Source: Sedimenticola_A sp040506425
GTDB taxonomy: Bacteria; Pseudomonadota; Gammaproteobacteria; Chromatiales; Chromatiaceae
Length of the DNA: 64,000 bases
NCBI GenBank assembly: GCA_965224515.1
Contig: OZ245051.1
Coordinates: 744,001-808,000 of the forward strand
Direction of reading: 5' to 3'
Below, one piece after another: positions 25,267 to 34,015 of this stretch. Each line of letters begins with the position of its first letter. Within the stretch, counting starts at the first letter, position 1. Made by a program: the position numbers and the translations under genes. The notes beneath the pieces were generated by a model. The model saw only the letters and a program-made list of their open reading frames with translations. It had not been told where the DNA came from and did not search any database.

Positions 25267-26227
25267 TTATCTTGAAGGAGTGGATAGCTCTCTTAACGAT
25301 AGAAAGCATTTGTTTACGCTTTCCCTGCATTCCTCCTCTTTCTCTTACACGCTCTTGAAGCAGCACCTCACACAGATGAATTAACGCCCTATTTGCCGAC
25401 TCTTCATCCCACTGGTCCGTTCTATGAAGCGGGTACTTTGAGAAGTCATTCGAAAAGAGCTCCTCCCGTTCTGGGTGGATGTTGAATTCACGCTTCAATT
25501 TACGGTTCGATGCGACATGTCTTTGATAAAACCGTTCAGCCGTTTCTCTATCAGGTAGCGCTTTCTCTGACTCAGGAGCATCAAAAACAATTTTTCGATA
25601 AAGCTCTCGGCTTACATGGTAATCCTTGATTATGTGAGCCAGTTTGAATGATATCTTCCCTACACTTTGATTCCTGTTTTTAATGGCCGAGTCATCGAGA
25701 GGAATACCAATTACTTGAGCAAAGTCGGTGACAACACATCCAGCCAGAAGATCCTCCTGTGAAAAGACCCTTATATTCATCTTCTCCCTACCAAATACCT
25801 CTGCCCACCTCAAGCAGATGTCATAATAATCCATGATATCAATATAGAAGTCTTCAGGAAGGCTTATAGAACCATGAACGCCCTCACCATCAAAACGCTT
25901 CGTATTCTGTTGATATGCCGATACGGAAAACTCATCCTGTCGGCGAAGATAGATAATTATATTGACATCAAACAACTCGTTTAACTTACTGCCAAGTTTC
26001 CGTATGAAGGCCTCCTTTGCACGAAAAAGCCACTCACTGGATAAAACTATGAGGCCATCATCGATCCGGCTTAGCTCATCACTGATATCGTCGACATTGT
26101 TAATAAAGACTGTGGCTTTTTTCCAAGATCGGAAATATAAGCCATCTCGATTAAGGGAGTTGAATGTTGCCTGTATAGAGGTGGATCCCGTTTTCCCAGT
26201 TCCAATGTGCAGATATAGTTTTTTCAT
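25211..26227 (-). CDS. Sulfotransferase-family protein
   Basis: 338 residues. The N-terminus LYLHIGTGKTGSTSIQATFN holds the 5'-phosphosulfate-binding loop, and IIIYLRRQDEFSVSAYQQ (about 90-107) fits the 3'-phosphate-binding segment. It is expected to transfer sulfate from PAPS to a hydroxyl or amine of a glycan. It is the last intact gene of the minus-strand surface glycan cluster, 11 bases after a GT2 gene. The last 20 residues are rich in Ser and Arg and run into the sulfotransferase pseudogene in a different frame, so the native C-terminus may have been altered. Composition is AT-rich like its neighbours. Confidence 0.75.
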   Translation of the reverse strand: MKKLYLHIGTGKTGSTSIQATFNSLNRDGLYFRSWKKATVFINNVDDISDELSRIDDGLIVLSSEWLFRAKEAFIRKLGSKLNELFDVNIIIYLRRQDEFSVSAYQQNTKRFDGEGVHGSISLPEDFYIDIMDYYDICLRWAEVFGREKMNIRVFSQEDLLAGCVVTDFAQVIGIPLDDSAIKNRNQSVGKISFKLAHIIKDYHVSRELYRKIVFDAPESEKALPDRETAERFYQRHVASNRKLKREFNIHPEREELFSNDFSKYPLHRTDQWDEESANRALIHLCEVLLQERVRERGGMQGKRKQMLSIVKRAIHSFKIILAAIFSRLSSSMRRRLP

Positions 26228-26238
26228 GACTACAGAGC

Positions 26239-27048
26239 CTATTTTTCTCTCGGGTCGAGCCCGAAGAAAATATTATTTAAACGCCTAGGCAATAAGGGGC
26301 GGACTGTTGGATAGATTAGCGCCAAGAGTGACAAAGGTCGGCGATCATATGAAAACCATGCAGAGAGTCCATACCATAACCTACCAAAGCCGTTAACTAT
26401 CGAGTTTCGAGAGTGATAGGCGTCTCCAGTTCGCCGATACCTGATCAGCCGATGGGGTATATTATTAAATACAATGCCGTTACGAACCGATCTAACCCAA
26501 AGCTCATAATCCTCCTGCCGGTCAAACAGCAACGATCTATAGTTCCCTACCCCTAAAATCCGCTCCTTACGCATCATTACGGAGGGGTGAATAACCGGGC
26601 AGCTCCAGATAATCTTGCAAATACTCTCGTGGTCCAGCGGTCTCTGCAGTTCGCCCTGGATGATACCGGACTCATCGACAATCGTTGCATAACTCCCGCA
26701 AACGTCTACATTTGGGTGCGACTCCATATACTTTAGCTGTGTTTCAAACCGTTGCGGCTCACAGATGTCATCCGTGTCGAACCTTGCCACTAATGGATAG
26801 CGACAGGCAGTCAGCCCCTGCCGTAACGCACCGCCCAGACCAACCCGCTCTTTGAGGGGGATAAACCGAACGGAAAAGTGCGCATTAAGCTCATCGATCA
26901 GTAAGCGGTTCTCAGAGGGGATAGGGCCGTCGCCAACGATAACAATCTCGGATGGTTTGACGGTCTGCTCAAACAGACTCGCCAACGCATCCTTGAGATA
27001 GAGAGGATTGTCGCCGTGGCAGGTTGCCATTAAAAGGCTAAAGTGCAT
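26239..27048 (-). CDS. Family 2 glycosyltransferase
   Basis: 269 residues with a GT-A fold start, LLMATCHGDNPLYLKDALAS, the EIVIVGDGP strand and the metal-binding RFDTDDICEPQRFE. The C-terminal part is short, with no membrane helix. It probably adds one sugar of the exported glycan in the cytosol. It overlaps the upstream GT2 gene by 11 bases, evidence of coupled expression. Donor and acceptor cannot be read from the sequence. Confidence 0.85.
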   Translation of the reverse strand: MHFSLLMATCHGDNPLYLKDALASLFEQTVKPSEIVIVGDGPIPSENRLLIDELNAHFSVRFIPLKERVGLGGALRQGLTACRYPLVARFDTDDICEPQRFETQLKYMESHPNVDVCGSYATIVDESGIIQGELQRPLDHESICKIIWSCPVIHPSVMMRKERILGVGNYRSLLFDRQEDYELWVRSVRNGIVFNNIPHRLIRYRRTGDAYHSRNSIVNGFGRLWYGLSAWFSYDRRPLSLLALIYPTVRPLLPRRLNNIFFGLDPREK

Positions 27049-28033
27049 CCGGCCCCAACCTCGCTATAGACCTGACCTTCCAAAGAAAAAGGACTTTCCT
27101 GCACCTCCCCTTCCGGACAGACCATAGGTAATTATTTAGGGCAAAAAGACGTGCTATGCCACTCTTGTATCTATGGCAGAACCTAAGCTCCTTTAGGGCG
27201 AGAACTTCGTTGACTTGCACGGCTGTGAAGTGTGGGAGTCGCGACAGAGAGCGAATGATGGCGGAACGTGCCGCTTCTCTTTGCTGCCGGCTCATGTCCA
27301 TTTGTGCCATGAGGTAATCAACAATCAGATCGATGTTATCGATCTCATATTGCTGCCAGATGTGACACAGCAACGCTCTTGTCTGTTTCAGCATCAACGC
27401 CCTGTGTTGGACGGAAGATTGCGTTCCTCCCCGAAAGTACTTCAGCAGCGGACGCTCAATATTTGCGAGTCGTCCGATCTTCGAGAGTTGAAACCACAGA
27501 TCATAATCCTCACACAGACTCCTCTTCTCCTGATATCTCACTCCCGCCTCAATCACGTTCGCCCGAAACATCACACTTGGATGACACAGGGTGCGCTCGA
27601 AAAGCAGAAGGTGCAGCAGGATATTGGAATGATCTGTGGGATAGCCGATCTCCACCAGATGGCCAGCTTCATTGAAATTAACCACAGCCGAGCCGACGGC
27701 AACAACGTCAGCGTGGCTATCGAGATAATCACTCTGTTGTGCCAGTCGACCTTCCAGACATATATCGTCAGCATCCATCCGAGCGATATAGCTGCCCCGA
27801 CAGACCTTAAGTCCGGCATTCAGTGCAGTGACGATCCCTGAGTTAGACTCCAGGCGCAGGAGCCGAATTCGGCTGTCCTGGTAACCGGCGATGATTGCAG
27901 CCGTGTTGTCAATGGACCCATCATCAACAATGACAAGTTCAAATTCAGGACTGTGTTGAGATAACACACTCTCTATTGAACGCCGAATGAACTTCTCGGC
28001 GTTATAACACGGCATCAGAACAGAAATTTTCAT
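27038..28033 (-). CDS. Family 2 glycosyltransferase
   Basis: 331 residues. The start ISVLMPCYNAEKFIRRSIES, the ELVIVDDGSIDNT nucleotide-binding strand and the ARMDADDICLEGRL DXD motif show a GT-A glycosyltransferase. Residues about 230-331 are a helical, basic tail that may associate with the membrane. The start overlaps the stop of the 965-residue fusion gene by four bases. It belongs to the same operon as the ABC exporter. Confidence 0.86.
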   Translation of the reverse strand: MKISVLMPCYNAEKFIRRSIESVLSQHSPEFELVIVDDGSIDNTAAIIAGYQDSRIRLLRLESNSGIVTALNAGLKVCRGSYIARMDADDICLEGRLAQQSDYLDSHADVVAVGSAVVNFNEAGHLVEIGYPTDHSNILLHLLLFERTLCHPSVMFRANVIEAGVRYQEKRSLCEDYDLWFQLSKIGRLANIERPLLKYFRGGTQSSVQHRALMLKQTRALLCHIWQQYEIDNIDLIVDYLMAQMDMSRQQREAARSAIIRSLSRLPHFTAVQVNEVLALKELRFCHRYKSGIARLFALNNYLWSVRKGRCRKVLFLWKVRSIARLGPDAL

Positions 28034-30927
28034 TTCAGACCGGTGACATCCCGATTCTGAGACTCTGCATAGAAGAGAAAATGTGCATAGAGGCCCATAT
28101 TCATGAAGCCAAGACCCGGATTCAGTTCCAGGTATTTTGAGCCGACAAACCTACCGTTTATCTTATCCCCGGATTTCTCTCCGTGCACCACATAGTCAAA
28201 AATCCTGAGACACCTCTTCAGCCCCCTTGCTCTCTCTGGATAATTCACATCACCCAACCGAAATATCACGTAGAAATCCCTGAGTCGAAGAAGGAAGTCA
28301 CGGTATCTAAATACCTTGAATCGATAGAGACTCAGCATAATAAACAGAACCGCACTAACCCCCATACCCAAACCGAAGCGTATCTCTATCGACTGACGGT
28401 ATGGAACCCACCCCTGTAAACGGCCATGAAGAACTGACGGCGTAATCTCTTTGACATCCAAGACTGAATAGTTCCAGACACTACCAAACTTGGCCATGTA
28501 TTCATCATAATCATAATGCGATATGAGAAGTGCCAAATCCAGATCACAAATATTGTCCTTTTCCTTCAGTATATCCAAACCAGCGATACCTGAAAAAACC
28601 CTGCGCAAATTATCATAAACCTCTTTTCGGTATCTCTTGTGGCCAAACGTATCGGAAATAATTTCCTTGTAAACATGGAAATAGACGGGGTGAAATGCAT
28701 TCTTATATTTATAGTCAACTGATTCGATAAGGAGACAAACATCCCGTAGCACCCTGCTTCGATGCAATCCCATGGCTGGCGTGTTTGTCTGGGTTATCGA
28801 TTTATTATTTGGAGATGATCTTTTGAAATAATAGTGGAGCCTCTCATTGATATATGAAAACCGCGCCTTCGACATAAATAGCTTTGCAGAGAAGTAGTGA
28901 TCCTCAAAGTATCGCTGCTTCTCCAGAAAACAGATCTTGTTTCTCTTTAGATGTTCAAGGCGGATCAACTTGCTCCACGCCGCCACATCCCATCCAACCA
29001 GCGCGTGCACCCCCTCATCATCGATACACTTGTTTTCAATCTCACGCCCGAAAAAGTGCTCCATCCACTCATTGGCCCAGGTATTTCCGGCGTCATCTAC
29101 AAATTGCGTATTGAAAACAACACAGTCAACGTCGTTTTTCTGTTGTCGCAGGATACACTTCCTAATCAGGTCATGATCCACATAATCATCGGAATCGAGA
29201 AAGATGACAAACTCGCCGTTCGCAGCATCAATGCCAGTGTTCCTTGCCGCCGAAAGGCCCCTGTTTTTCTTATGGGTTATGATCCTAATGCGACTATCGT
29301 CATAGTCATTGACCTTCGCCATGGAGCCATCCTGGCCTCTATCATCTACTACCAGTATCTCGATATTCGAATAGGTTTGATTTATTACCGAGTCAAGGCA
29401 CCTGTTGATATATTCACTGACATTGTAAACTGGGATGATCACCGAAACGAGCGGGTTAAGGTTTTTCTCGCCGACTGGCTTACTCTCTTCGGTAAGGAGA
29501 AACCGCGGAAGTTTTTTCACTTCATCGATAAATGCCTCACTATTGGAGAAACGAACATACTCACTCTTGGTGTTCTGCCCCCCCTTGTTTAGCAACTTAT
29601 CAAGTAAGTCGTAATCGCAGACGCTCTCTTTACCAATAAGTTCCTGAAACAGGTTCCTGACTCGATTAGATGCTTCAGAAAACGATGTATCATACAGCTG
29701 TTCAAAACTTATACTTAAAGGATAGTTACCAGAGTCTAGCAGTAACTCATAAACTCTCTGCATCTCACGCCGGGCTTCAATCTCGTGACGTATCAGCTTT
29801 TTAATTGGTATCTTTTCTCTGAATACTTTGTCACCAACCACGCTTTCCCTGGCCTGATCTTTCGACCAGATATCGGTTTTCATTGAGTAGTTCAAACTCA
29901 ACAGCCGCCCAACCGCCTCTTCGCGATAGAGAAACAGATGTCGATAACCATGCTTGCCACTCAATACCGCAATGGCGGCATTGAGTTCAGTCGGCATTAT
30001 CTCAAGACAGTGCTTTATCAGTATTTTCTTTGATAGAACCTTATCGAGATCACGATACAGGGATGCTTTGTCTTTGTGCTTTTTCCAGCGATCGACTATC
30101 CAGTGCAATCCCCTGTTCGGATTGAAAGGCTCATGCTCGCAGCCATCGAAATCAGATGCCGCGAACAACGCATCACTTAAATTGGTCCCCCCAGTGCGCC
30201 TAAAGGTCCAGATAATAAAGGGTGCAGACTCTTTTTCATAAATATCAGCGCCCCGCCACTCACGCCAGACAGAATCGATGTCATAGTAACCATTCAACAA
30301 ACGATAGTCTTCTTGATAGAAGTCCATGAGAAATTCGATCTGCTTTCGACTCAGATCTTTCAAGTCAACATCGGTACCCCCCGTCTGGAGTCGAGGTATG
30401 GCGACCTCTCGGCCCAGGCGATTTTCAAGCTCACGCCTCAGCTTGCTGATCTCTTCTAGTTTATAAATATGGGTAAAAGAAGCCAATCCAACAGAAAGCA
30501 TTTCACTTATTGGCCTGGTATGGTGCCTTATTAACTGGACGCTATAGTAAGTTTCAAAATCATCGATGAACTGGGTAATATTTGGTTGAAAAACCTCTAT
30601 ATTTTTCAGTGCGTCCGGACTCTTCTCCCTTACGCTTTCATAGGTCAGTTCCTTATGGTGTCCAACCCGATTGTTATATGCGGATAAAAAACGCCTGATG
30701 GGATCTCGTATAACAATAAACCTAAAGCCACAGTCATCAATCTCGCGACATTTTCTTTTGTAGAATTGATGGACATTTGATCCATCGTCAAGCACCGGGT
30801 CATGTGGTCTATCATGTTCAACAATGAACAATGCTGTTTTTATGGATGTGCAAGCGACTTTGGGTATCGGGAAATAACCGATATTGCCAATCTTTATCCC
30901 CTTCTCAGTCATCGCCTTCCCCATCAC
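28030..30927 (-). CDS. Three-domain sulfotransferase-sulfotransferase-glycosyltransferase fusion
   Basis: 965 residues. Domain 1 (about 1-225) is a Sulfotransfer_2-like unit: GYFPIPKVACTSIKTAL as phosphate loop and FIVIRDPIRRFLSAYNN as the 3'-phosphate site. Domain 2 (about 235-480) is a second, Stf0-like sulfotransferase: IIWTFRRTGGTNLSDALF and LYREEAVGRLLSLNYS. Domain 3 (about 492-720) is a GT2 glycosyltransferase: VSVIIPVYNVSEYINRCLDS, ILVVDDRGQDG and the DXD in FLDSDDYVD. The tail (about 870-965) has HGEKSGDK and a YLELNPG segment resembling the NPDV/HYLxxGxxEGR motif common in surface-glycan enzymes. The start may instead be ATG 30912 (MTEKG). It overlaps the ABC ATPase gene. Sugar addition and sulfation by one polypeptide is the inferred role. 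Confidence 0.75.
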   Translation of the reverse strand: MMGKAMTEKGIKIGNIGYFPIPKVACTSIKTALFIVEHDRPHDPVLDDGSNVHQFYKRKCREIDDCGFRFIVIRDPIRRFLSAYNNRVGHHKELTYESVREKSPDALKNIEVFQPNITQFIDDFETYYSVQLIRHHTRPISEMLSVGLASFTHIYKLEEISKLRRELENRLGREVAIPRLQTGGTDVDLKDLSRKQIEFLMDFYQEDYRLLNGYYDIDSVWREWRGADIYEKESAPFIIWTFRRTGGTNLSDALFAASDFDGCEHEPFNPNRGLHWIVDRWKKHKDKASLYRDLDKVLSKKILIKHCLEIMPTELNAAIAVLSGKHGYRHLFLYREEAVGRLLSLNYSMKTDIWSKDQARESVVGDKVFREKIPIKKLIRHEIEARREMQRVYELLLDSGNYPLSISFEQLYDTSFSEASNRVRNLFQELIGKESVCDYDLLDKLLNKGGQNTKSEYVRFSNSEAFIDEVKKLPRFLLTEESKPVGEKNLNPLVSVIIPVYNVSEYINRCLDSVINQTYSNIEILVVDDRGQDGSMAKVNDYDDSRIRIITHKKNRGLSAARNTGIDAANGEFVIFLDSDDYVDHDLIRKCILRQQKNDVDCVVFNTQFVDDAGNTWANEWMEHFFGREIENKCIDDEGVHALVGWDVAAWSKLIRLEHLKRNKICFLEKQRYFEDHYFSAKLFMSKARFSYINERLHYYFKRSSPNNKSITQTNTPAMGLHRSRVLRDVCLLIESVDYKYKNAFHPVYFHVYKEIISDTFGHKRYRKEVYDNLRRVFSGIAGLDILKEKDNICDLDLALLISHYDYDEYMAKFGSVWNYSVLDVKEITPSVLHGRLQGWVPYRQSIEIRFGLGMGVSAVLFIMLSLYRFKVFRYRDFLLRLRDFYVIFRLGDVNYPERARGLKRCLRIFDYVVHGEKSGDKINGRFVGSKYLELNPGLGFMNMGLYAHFLFYAESQNRDVTGLK

Positions 30928-31552
30928 TCAAAGAGATGATCCTGTCGCATATTTTAGAGACGCGACCTTCATTGTGTGATACAAAAATTACACTCTTACT
31001 GCACTTTATTTTTTCCAACATCGCCTTTTCAGCCAACTGCTTAAAATCTTTATCGCCCACACTTAAGACTTCATCCAGCATCAGGATGTCAACATCGGCT
31101 TGAATCGCCGTCGCGAACCCCAACCTTGACCGCATTCCCGAAGAGTATGTCCTGACCGGTTGCTCGAAAAATTCGCCAAGCCCGGAGAACACCTTAATCT
31201 CCTCCAACAATGTCAACGCCCTGCGTTTCGTCAAACCGTTTAATATACAACCCAACAGAGCGTTATCCCTACCCGTTAAATCAGCATTTGCCCCCAGCCT
31301 CAAAGACAGAAGCAGCCTTCTCACCCCAGGCGAAACCACCACCTCTCCCGAGTCCGGGATCAGCACACCGGCCAGGACGCGCAATAGAGTCGATTTCCCT
31401 GCTCCGTTTCGTCCAGTGATACCGAGGATTTCCCCTTCGCGAAGCTCAAGGCTGAAGTCGCTGAGCGCTTTGTGTCTGAAGGTTCGAAACAGCCCCACCC
31501 TTGATCGGTATTCAAGCGTGATTTTTCTGGCTTCCAATATGACCTTTTGCAT
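30905..31552 (-). CDS. Polysaccharide ABC exporter, ATP-binding subunit
   Basis: 215 residues of the KpsT/Wzt class: Walker A ITGRNGAGKST, signature YSSGMRSRLGFA, Walker B VDILMLDEVLSVGD and the VSHN switch histidine. It lacks the long C-terminal carbohydrate-binding domain of Wzt proteins, so it is closer to KpsT of capsule exporters. It pairs with the permease whose stop overlaps its start by one base. Together they should move the glycan made by the downstream genes across the inner membrane. Confidence 0.88.
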   Translation of the reverse strand: MQKVILEARKITLEYRSRVGLFRTFRHKALSDFSLELREGEILGITGRNGAGKSTLLRVLAGVLIPDSGEVVVSPGVRRLLLSLRLGANADLTGRDNALLGCILNGLTKRRALTLLEEIKVFSGLGEFFEQPVRTYSSGMRSRLGFATAIQADVDILMLDEVLSVGDKDFKQLAEKAMLEKIKCSKSVIFVSHNEGRVSKICDRIISLSDGEGDD

Positions 31553-32337
31553 TATGAAATAACCAAGCGGGTAATTTTGTTGTTGAAATGATTTAGGGCC
31601 AGGATGTTCATTATCCAGAGGGTCACGCCTGTACCAATCGCCGGGTAGATCCTCACTAACTCGATAAGTTGATTCTGCAAGATTACCGTCCGATAGGAAT
31701 CGATTAGACCCGCCAATGGGTTTATCGTCATCACTAGGTTACGCAGCTGCTCATCAGAAATCGTATTTATGTCCCAGAAAATCCCAGAGGAGAACAACAA
31801 TCCAATCATAAGTAGCGATATGATTTGAGAAAAGTCCTCCGCTACCGCAACGAGCATTGACAGAAAACAGGCAACAGCCGAAACCAGAATATAGGTGATC
31901 ATGAGAAGGGGGATTAGCTGCCACCAATTATCCGGTTCGACATACCCGGCCAGTAGCATCACGACCAATACAACCGCAAGGGCAACAACAGATTTATAGG
32001 TTGCTATCTGGACACTTACTATCGGAAAGATCCATTTTGGTATGGAGCGAAGAGTAATGATGCCCCTGTTCTGGCGCAGGCTTGTCGAGCCCATCACTAC
32101 ACCCTTGGAAAACCACATGAAGACCACTTTTCCAACGATGAGAAACATAACAAACCCCTCGCCACCGCCTCGTTTCATGATCAGTCCGAAGACAAAATAG
32201 AATAGAGAAACATAAAGGAGAGGTTCGAGAATCCACCACAGATAACTGAGAAACAGTTTATTCGACTGTGCCTTCATCTTCATTCGTGCCTGAAGGTCAA
32301 TGAACTCTACGATTCTGCCAAATGAAAGATTTTCCAT
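31552..32337 (-). CDS. Polysaccharide ABC exporter, permease subunit
   Basis: 261 residues from the ATG at 32337; a TTG six codons upstream is the alternative start. It has an amphipathic N-terminus (SFGRIVEFIDLQARMKMKAQ) followed by six predicted helices, with YLWWILEPLLYVSLFYFVFG and SGIFWDINTISDEQLRNLV typical of ABC-2 polysaccharide exporters (KpsM/Wzm). It is the first gene of the minus-strand glycan operon. Confidence 0.87.
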   Translation of the reverse strand: MENLSFGRIVEFIDLQARMKMKAQSNKLFLSYLWWILEPLLYVSLFYFVFGLIMKRGGGEGFVMFLIVGKVVFMWFSKGVVMGSTSLRQNRGIITLRSIPKWIFPIVSVQIATYKSVVALAVVLVVMLLAGYVEPDNWWQLIPLLMITYILVSAVACFLSMLVAVAEDFSQIISLLMIGLLFSSGIFWDINTISDEQLRNLVMTINPLAGLIDSYRTVILQNQLIELVRIYPAIGTGVTLWIMNILALNHFNNKITRLVIS

Positions 32338-32457
32338 GAAATAAACACCTATCAAATCGCACTCATAATTAACCCACTAGACCCAGATATTTGAATCTAT
32401 TTTTGACCCACGTACAACCTCACCTGCAGACGATGGCTGCAGGAGTAATAGGGAGTG

Positions 32458-32704
32458 ATAGACGGCACCAACACCAAGCTGCAGATCGCCTATTTCAAAC
32501 TCAGCCACAACCGGGCTTTTTACCTGCGTGCCTACTCGCGAGATGCCGTTCGATACCCGTTACCACGCCTTTATTGTGCTGGGCGGGGTGCCTGAACGGG
32601 GCATCTACCACAACCTGAAGACCGCCGTGGACAAGGTCGGTCGGGGCAAGGTGCGACTCGTCAACAAGCGCTTCCAAGGGATGCAGTCCAAACACCTAGA
32701 CTGA
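32458..32704 (+). pseudogene. IS21-family transposase (IstA) relic
   Basis: Two frames joined by a frameshift near 32545 read IDGTNTKLQIAYFKLSHNRA followed by FYLRAYSR, then MPFDTRYHAFIVLGGVPERG, IYHNLKTAVDKVGRGKVRLV and NKRFQGMQSKHLD. This follows the catalytic core of IS21 IstA transposases closely (R-A-F-x-L-R-A-Y, then G-G-x-P-x-R-G-I-Y-x-N-x-K-T-A-V-D). No istB and no terminal repeats are seen, so only a fragment of the element remains. Confidence 0.75.
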
Positions 32705-32889
32705 AGGCATTGATGCAAGTCGTCGATGCCGCACCTGAAAGAATCGACGACACCCACTCGTCTAATTGAGGATTCATAATATTTCTGAAAAGTAGTGATG
32801 CGATTTTCGACGCGACTTGAAATCTCTCATCATATTTCCTAACCGCCTGGTTTTAGTGGATAATCCCAAACCATCATTTTCTAACATAT

Positions 32890-32956
32890 TGAATTAACAA
32901 CCATTCGCATGGGTAATCCATCAGCACACCGGGCCAAGAAAAGATTTGGCCAGAAG
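32890..32956 (+). pseudogene. Decayed copy of the ksgA 5' end
   Basis: TGAATTAAC, a 10-base spacer and ATGGGTAA occur here exactly as before the real ksgA (37274-37300). The 16 codons from 32909 read MGNPSAHRAKKRFGQK against MGNPLKHRPRKRFGQN in ksgA, with 36 of 48 bases identical. After that the match is lost and a stop follows within a few codons. It marks an old junction of ksgA-adjacent DNA. Confidence 0.65.
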
Positions 32957-33035
32957 CCTTTCCTTTACTGAATTCACTGCATTTCTCAGAGAGTTATATG
33001 GCTGGATATTTGGAGTGCTGCCAGTTTCGATAACA
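32939..33035 (+). repeat. Imperfect direct repeat, copy 1
   Basis: About 97 bases that recur in diverged form at 34615-34711 in the same orientation. Shared blocks include TTACTGAATT, GAGAGTTATA and GGCTGGATATTTGGAG (GACTGGATAATTGGAG in copy 2). The left edge overlaps the ksgA relic. The pair brackets the ALDC-like and Crp-like genes. Confidence 0.6.
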
Positions 33036-33186
33036 GTTGACAGCCTGAAGCATTGGCACCCAGCACCTCATCAGGGTTCTGATCGAACTTTCACTTCCAT
33101 ATTTTTTATAGTTTTTCTTTCAAGCCACGTTTGTGTCCCAGTGAGATCAACATGGCACATGTAAACCAAGATAGATTGAAGATAAT

Positions 33187-33939
33187 TTACACTTCCCCGT
33201 CGACTGGGAGCTTCAGCACTGATCCTTTACGCACTGACAAGGCATCAACATGACCAGCCTTATTTTCCTGTTCAAATACCACATGAATATGCCAGGACTC
33301 CCCGGGATGAGTGTAAACCCCCTGGGTTGCTGCTGAATAAAAACCAACCAGCGTGCCAGCCGTTTGCGTACGTTGTTCCTTGATCTTTTTATATATGCCT
33401 CCGGCCTTGTGCCCCCCGGACGAGTGCTTTTTGACTCCATTGAGGACATGCCAGTCCAAGTCATAATAATCACCCTCAATCAGGAACGGAAACGGCGCTC
33501 CAGTATCCAGACCGTTTGAACTGGCCTGTTCTAGAATAAACTGGTACAGGGCCTTAGCGTCCATATCCTCCGGCACGGTGACTGGCAGCCATTTTTTGAC
33601 CTGAGCCCTGACCAGAATAACAGCTTGTTCATCATTGGAGGCGGCATGCCTAGCGTTGCCCAATCCATCTGCGCCATCATCCAGCCACAGACGGCCATCA
33701 ATGACTGTAATTTCACCGGTTCCATGGGCAGGGGCACCCACCGCATAAACATGGGGCAGATTGACCGCCTGTTTCAGGTTCACCACCCCGTCGGTCTTTT
33801 TCATATGCATCATTTTTTTGAAATGACCGAAATGCTTAAGCGCGAATGGCTTGGAACCCTGTGCGAATGCCTGGCTTGCCAGAAGTGGAAAAATCAGGGC
33901 GGATACGAGTAGATATCTCGGCTTGAAGGTATTTGTCAT
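33187..33939 (-). CDS. Exported acetolactate decarboxylase-like protein
   Basis: 250 residues with a signal peptide (LLVSALIFPLLASQAFA, cleavage near residue 27). The domain resembles alpha-acetolactate decarboxylase: GTGEITVIDGRLW (about 73-85) and WHIHVVFEQENKAGH, whose H217, H219 and H230 have the same spacing as the zinc ligands His194, His196 and His207 of the Bacillus brevis enzyme. The segment that carries the active-site arginine there reads GDYYDLDWHVL here, with no arginine, so the reaction may differ. It is transcribed divergently from a Crp-like regulator across a perfect palindrome. Confidence 0.65.
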   Translation of the reverse strand: MTNTFKPRYLLVSALIFPLLASQAFAQGSKPFALKHFGHFKKMMHMKKTDGVVNLKQAVNLPHVYAVGAPAHGTGEITVIDGRLWLDDGADGLGNARHAASNDEQAVILVRAQVKKWLPVTVPEDMDAKALYQFILEQASSNGLDTGAPFPFLIEGDYYDLDWHVLNGVKKHSSGGHKAGGIYKKIKEQRTQTAGTLVGFYSAATQGVYTHPGESWHIHVVFEQENKAGHVDALSVRKGSVLKLPVDGEV

Positions 33940-33997
33940 CCTGTAATTCCTTTAACGGAATAATTAATAAGACCTTGTCAAAATCGCCCCTGTTAGT

Positions 33998-34015
33998 ACA
34001 TGATAGCTATCATGT
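33998..34015. promoter_or_regulatory. Perfect 18-bp palindrome at a divergent promoter
   Basis: ACATGATAGCTATCATGT is a perfect inverted repeat. It contains both candidate start codons of the Crp-like gene (34000 and 34012) and lies 59 bases from the start of the divergent ALDC-like gene. It is a candidate operator for the Crp-like regulator. Confidence 0.5.
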
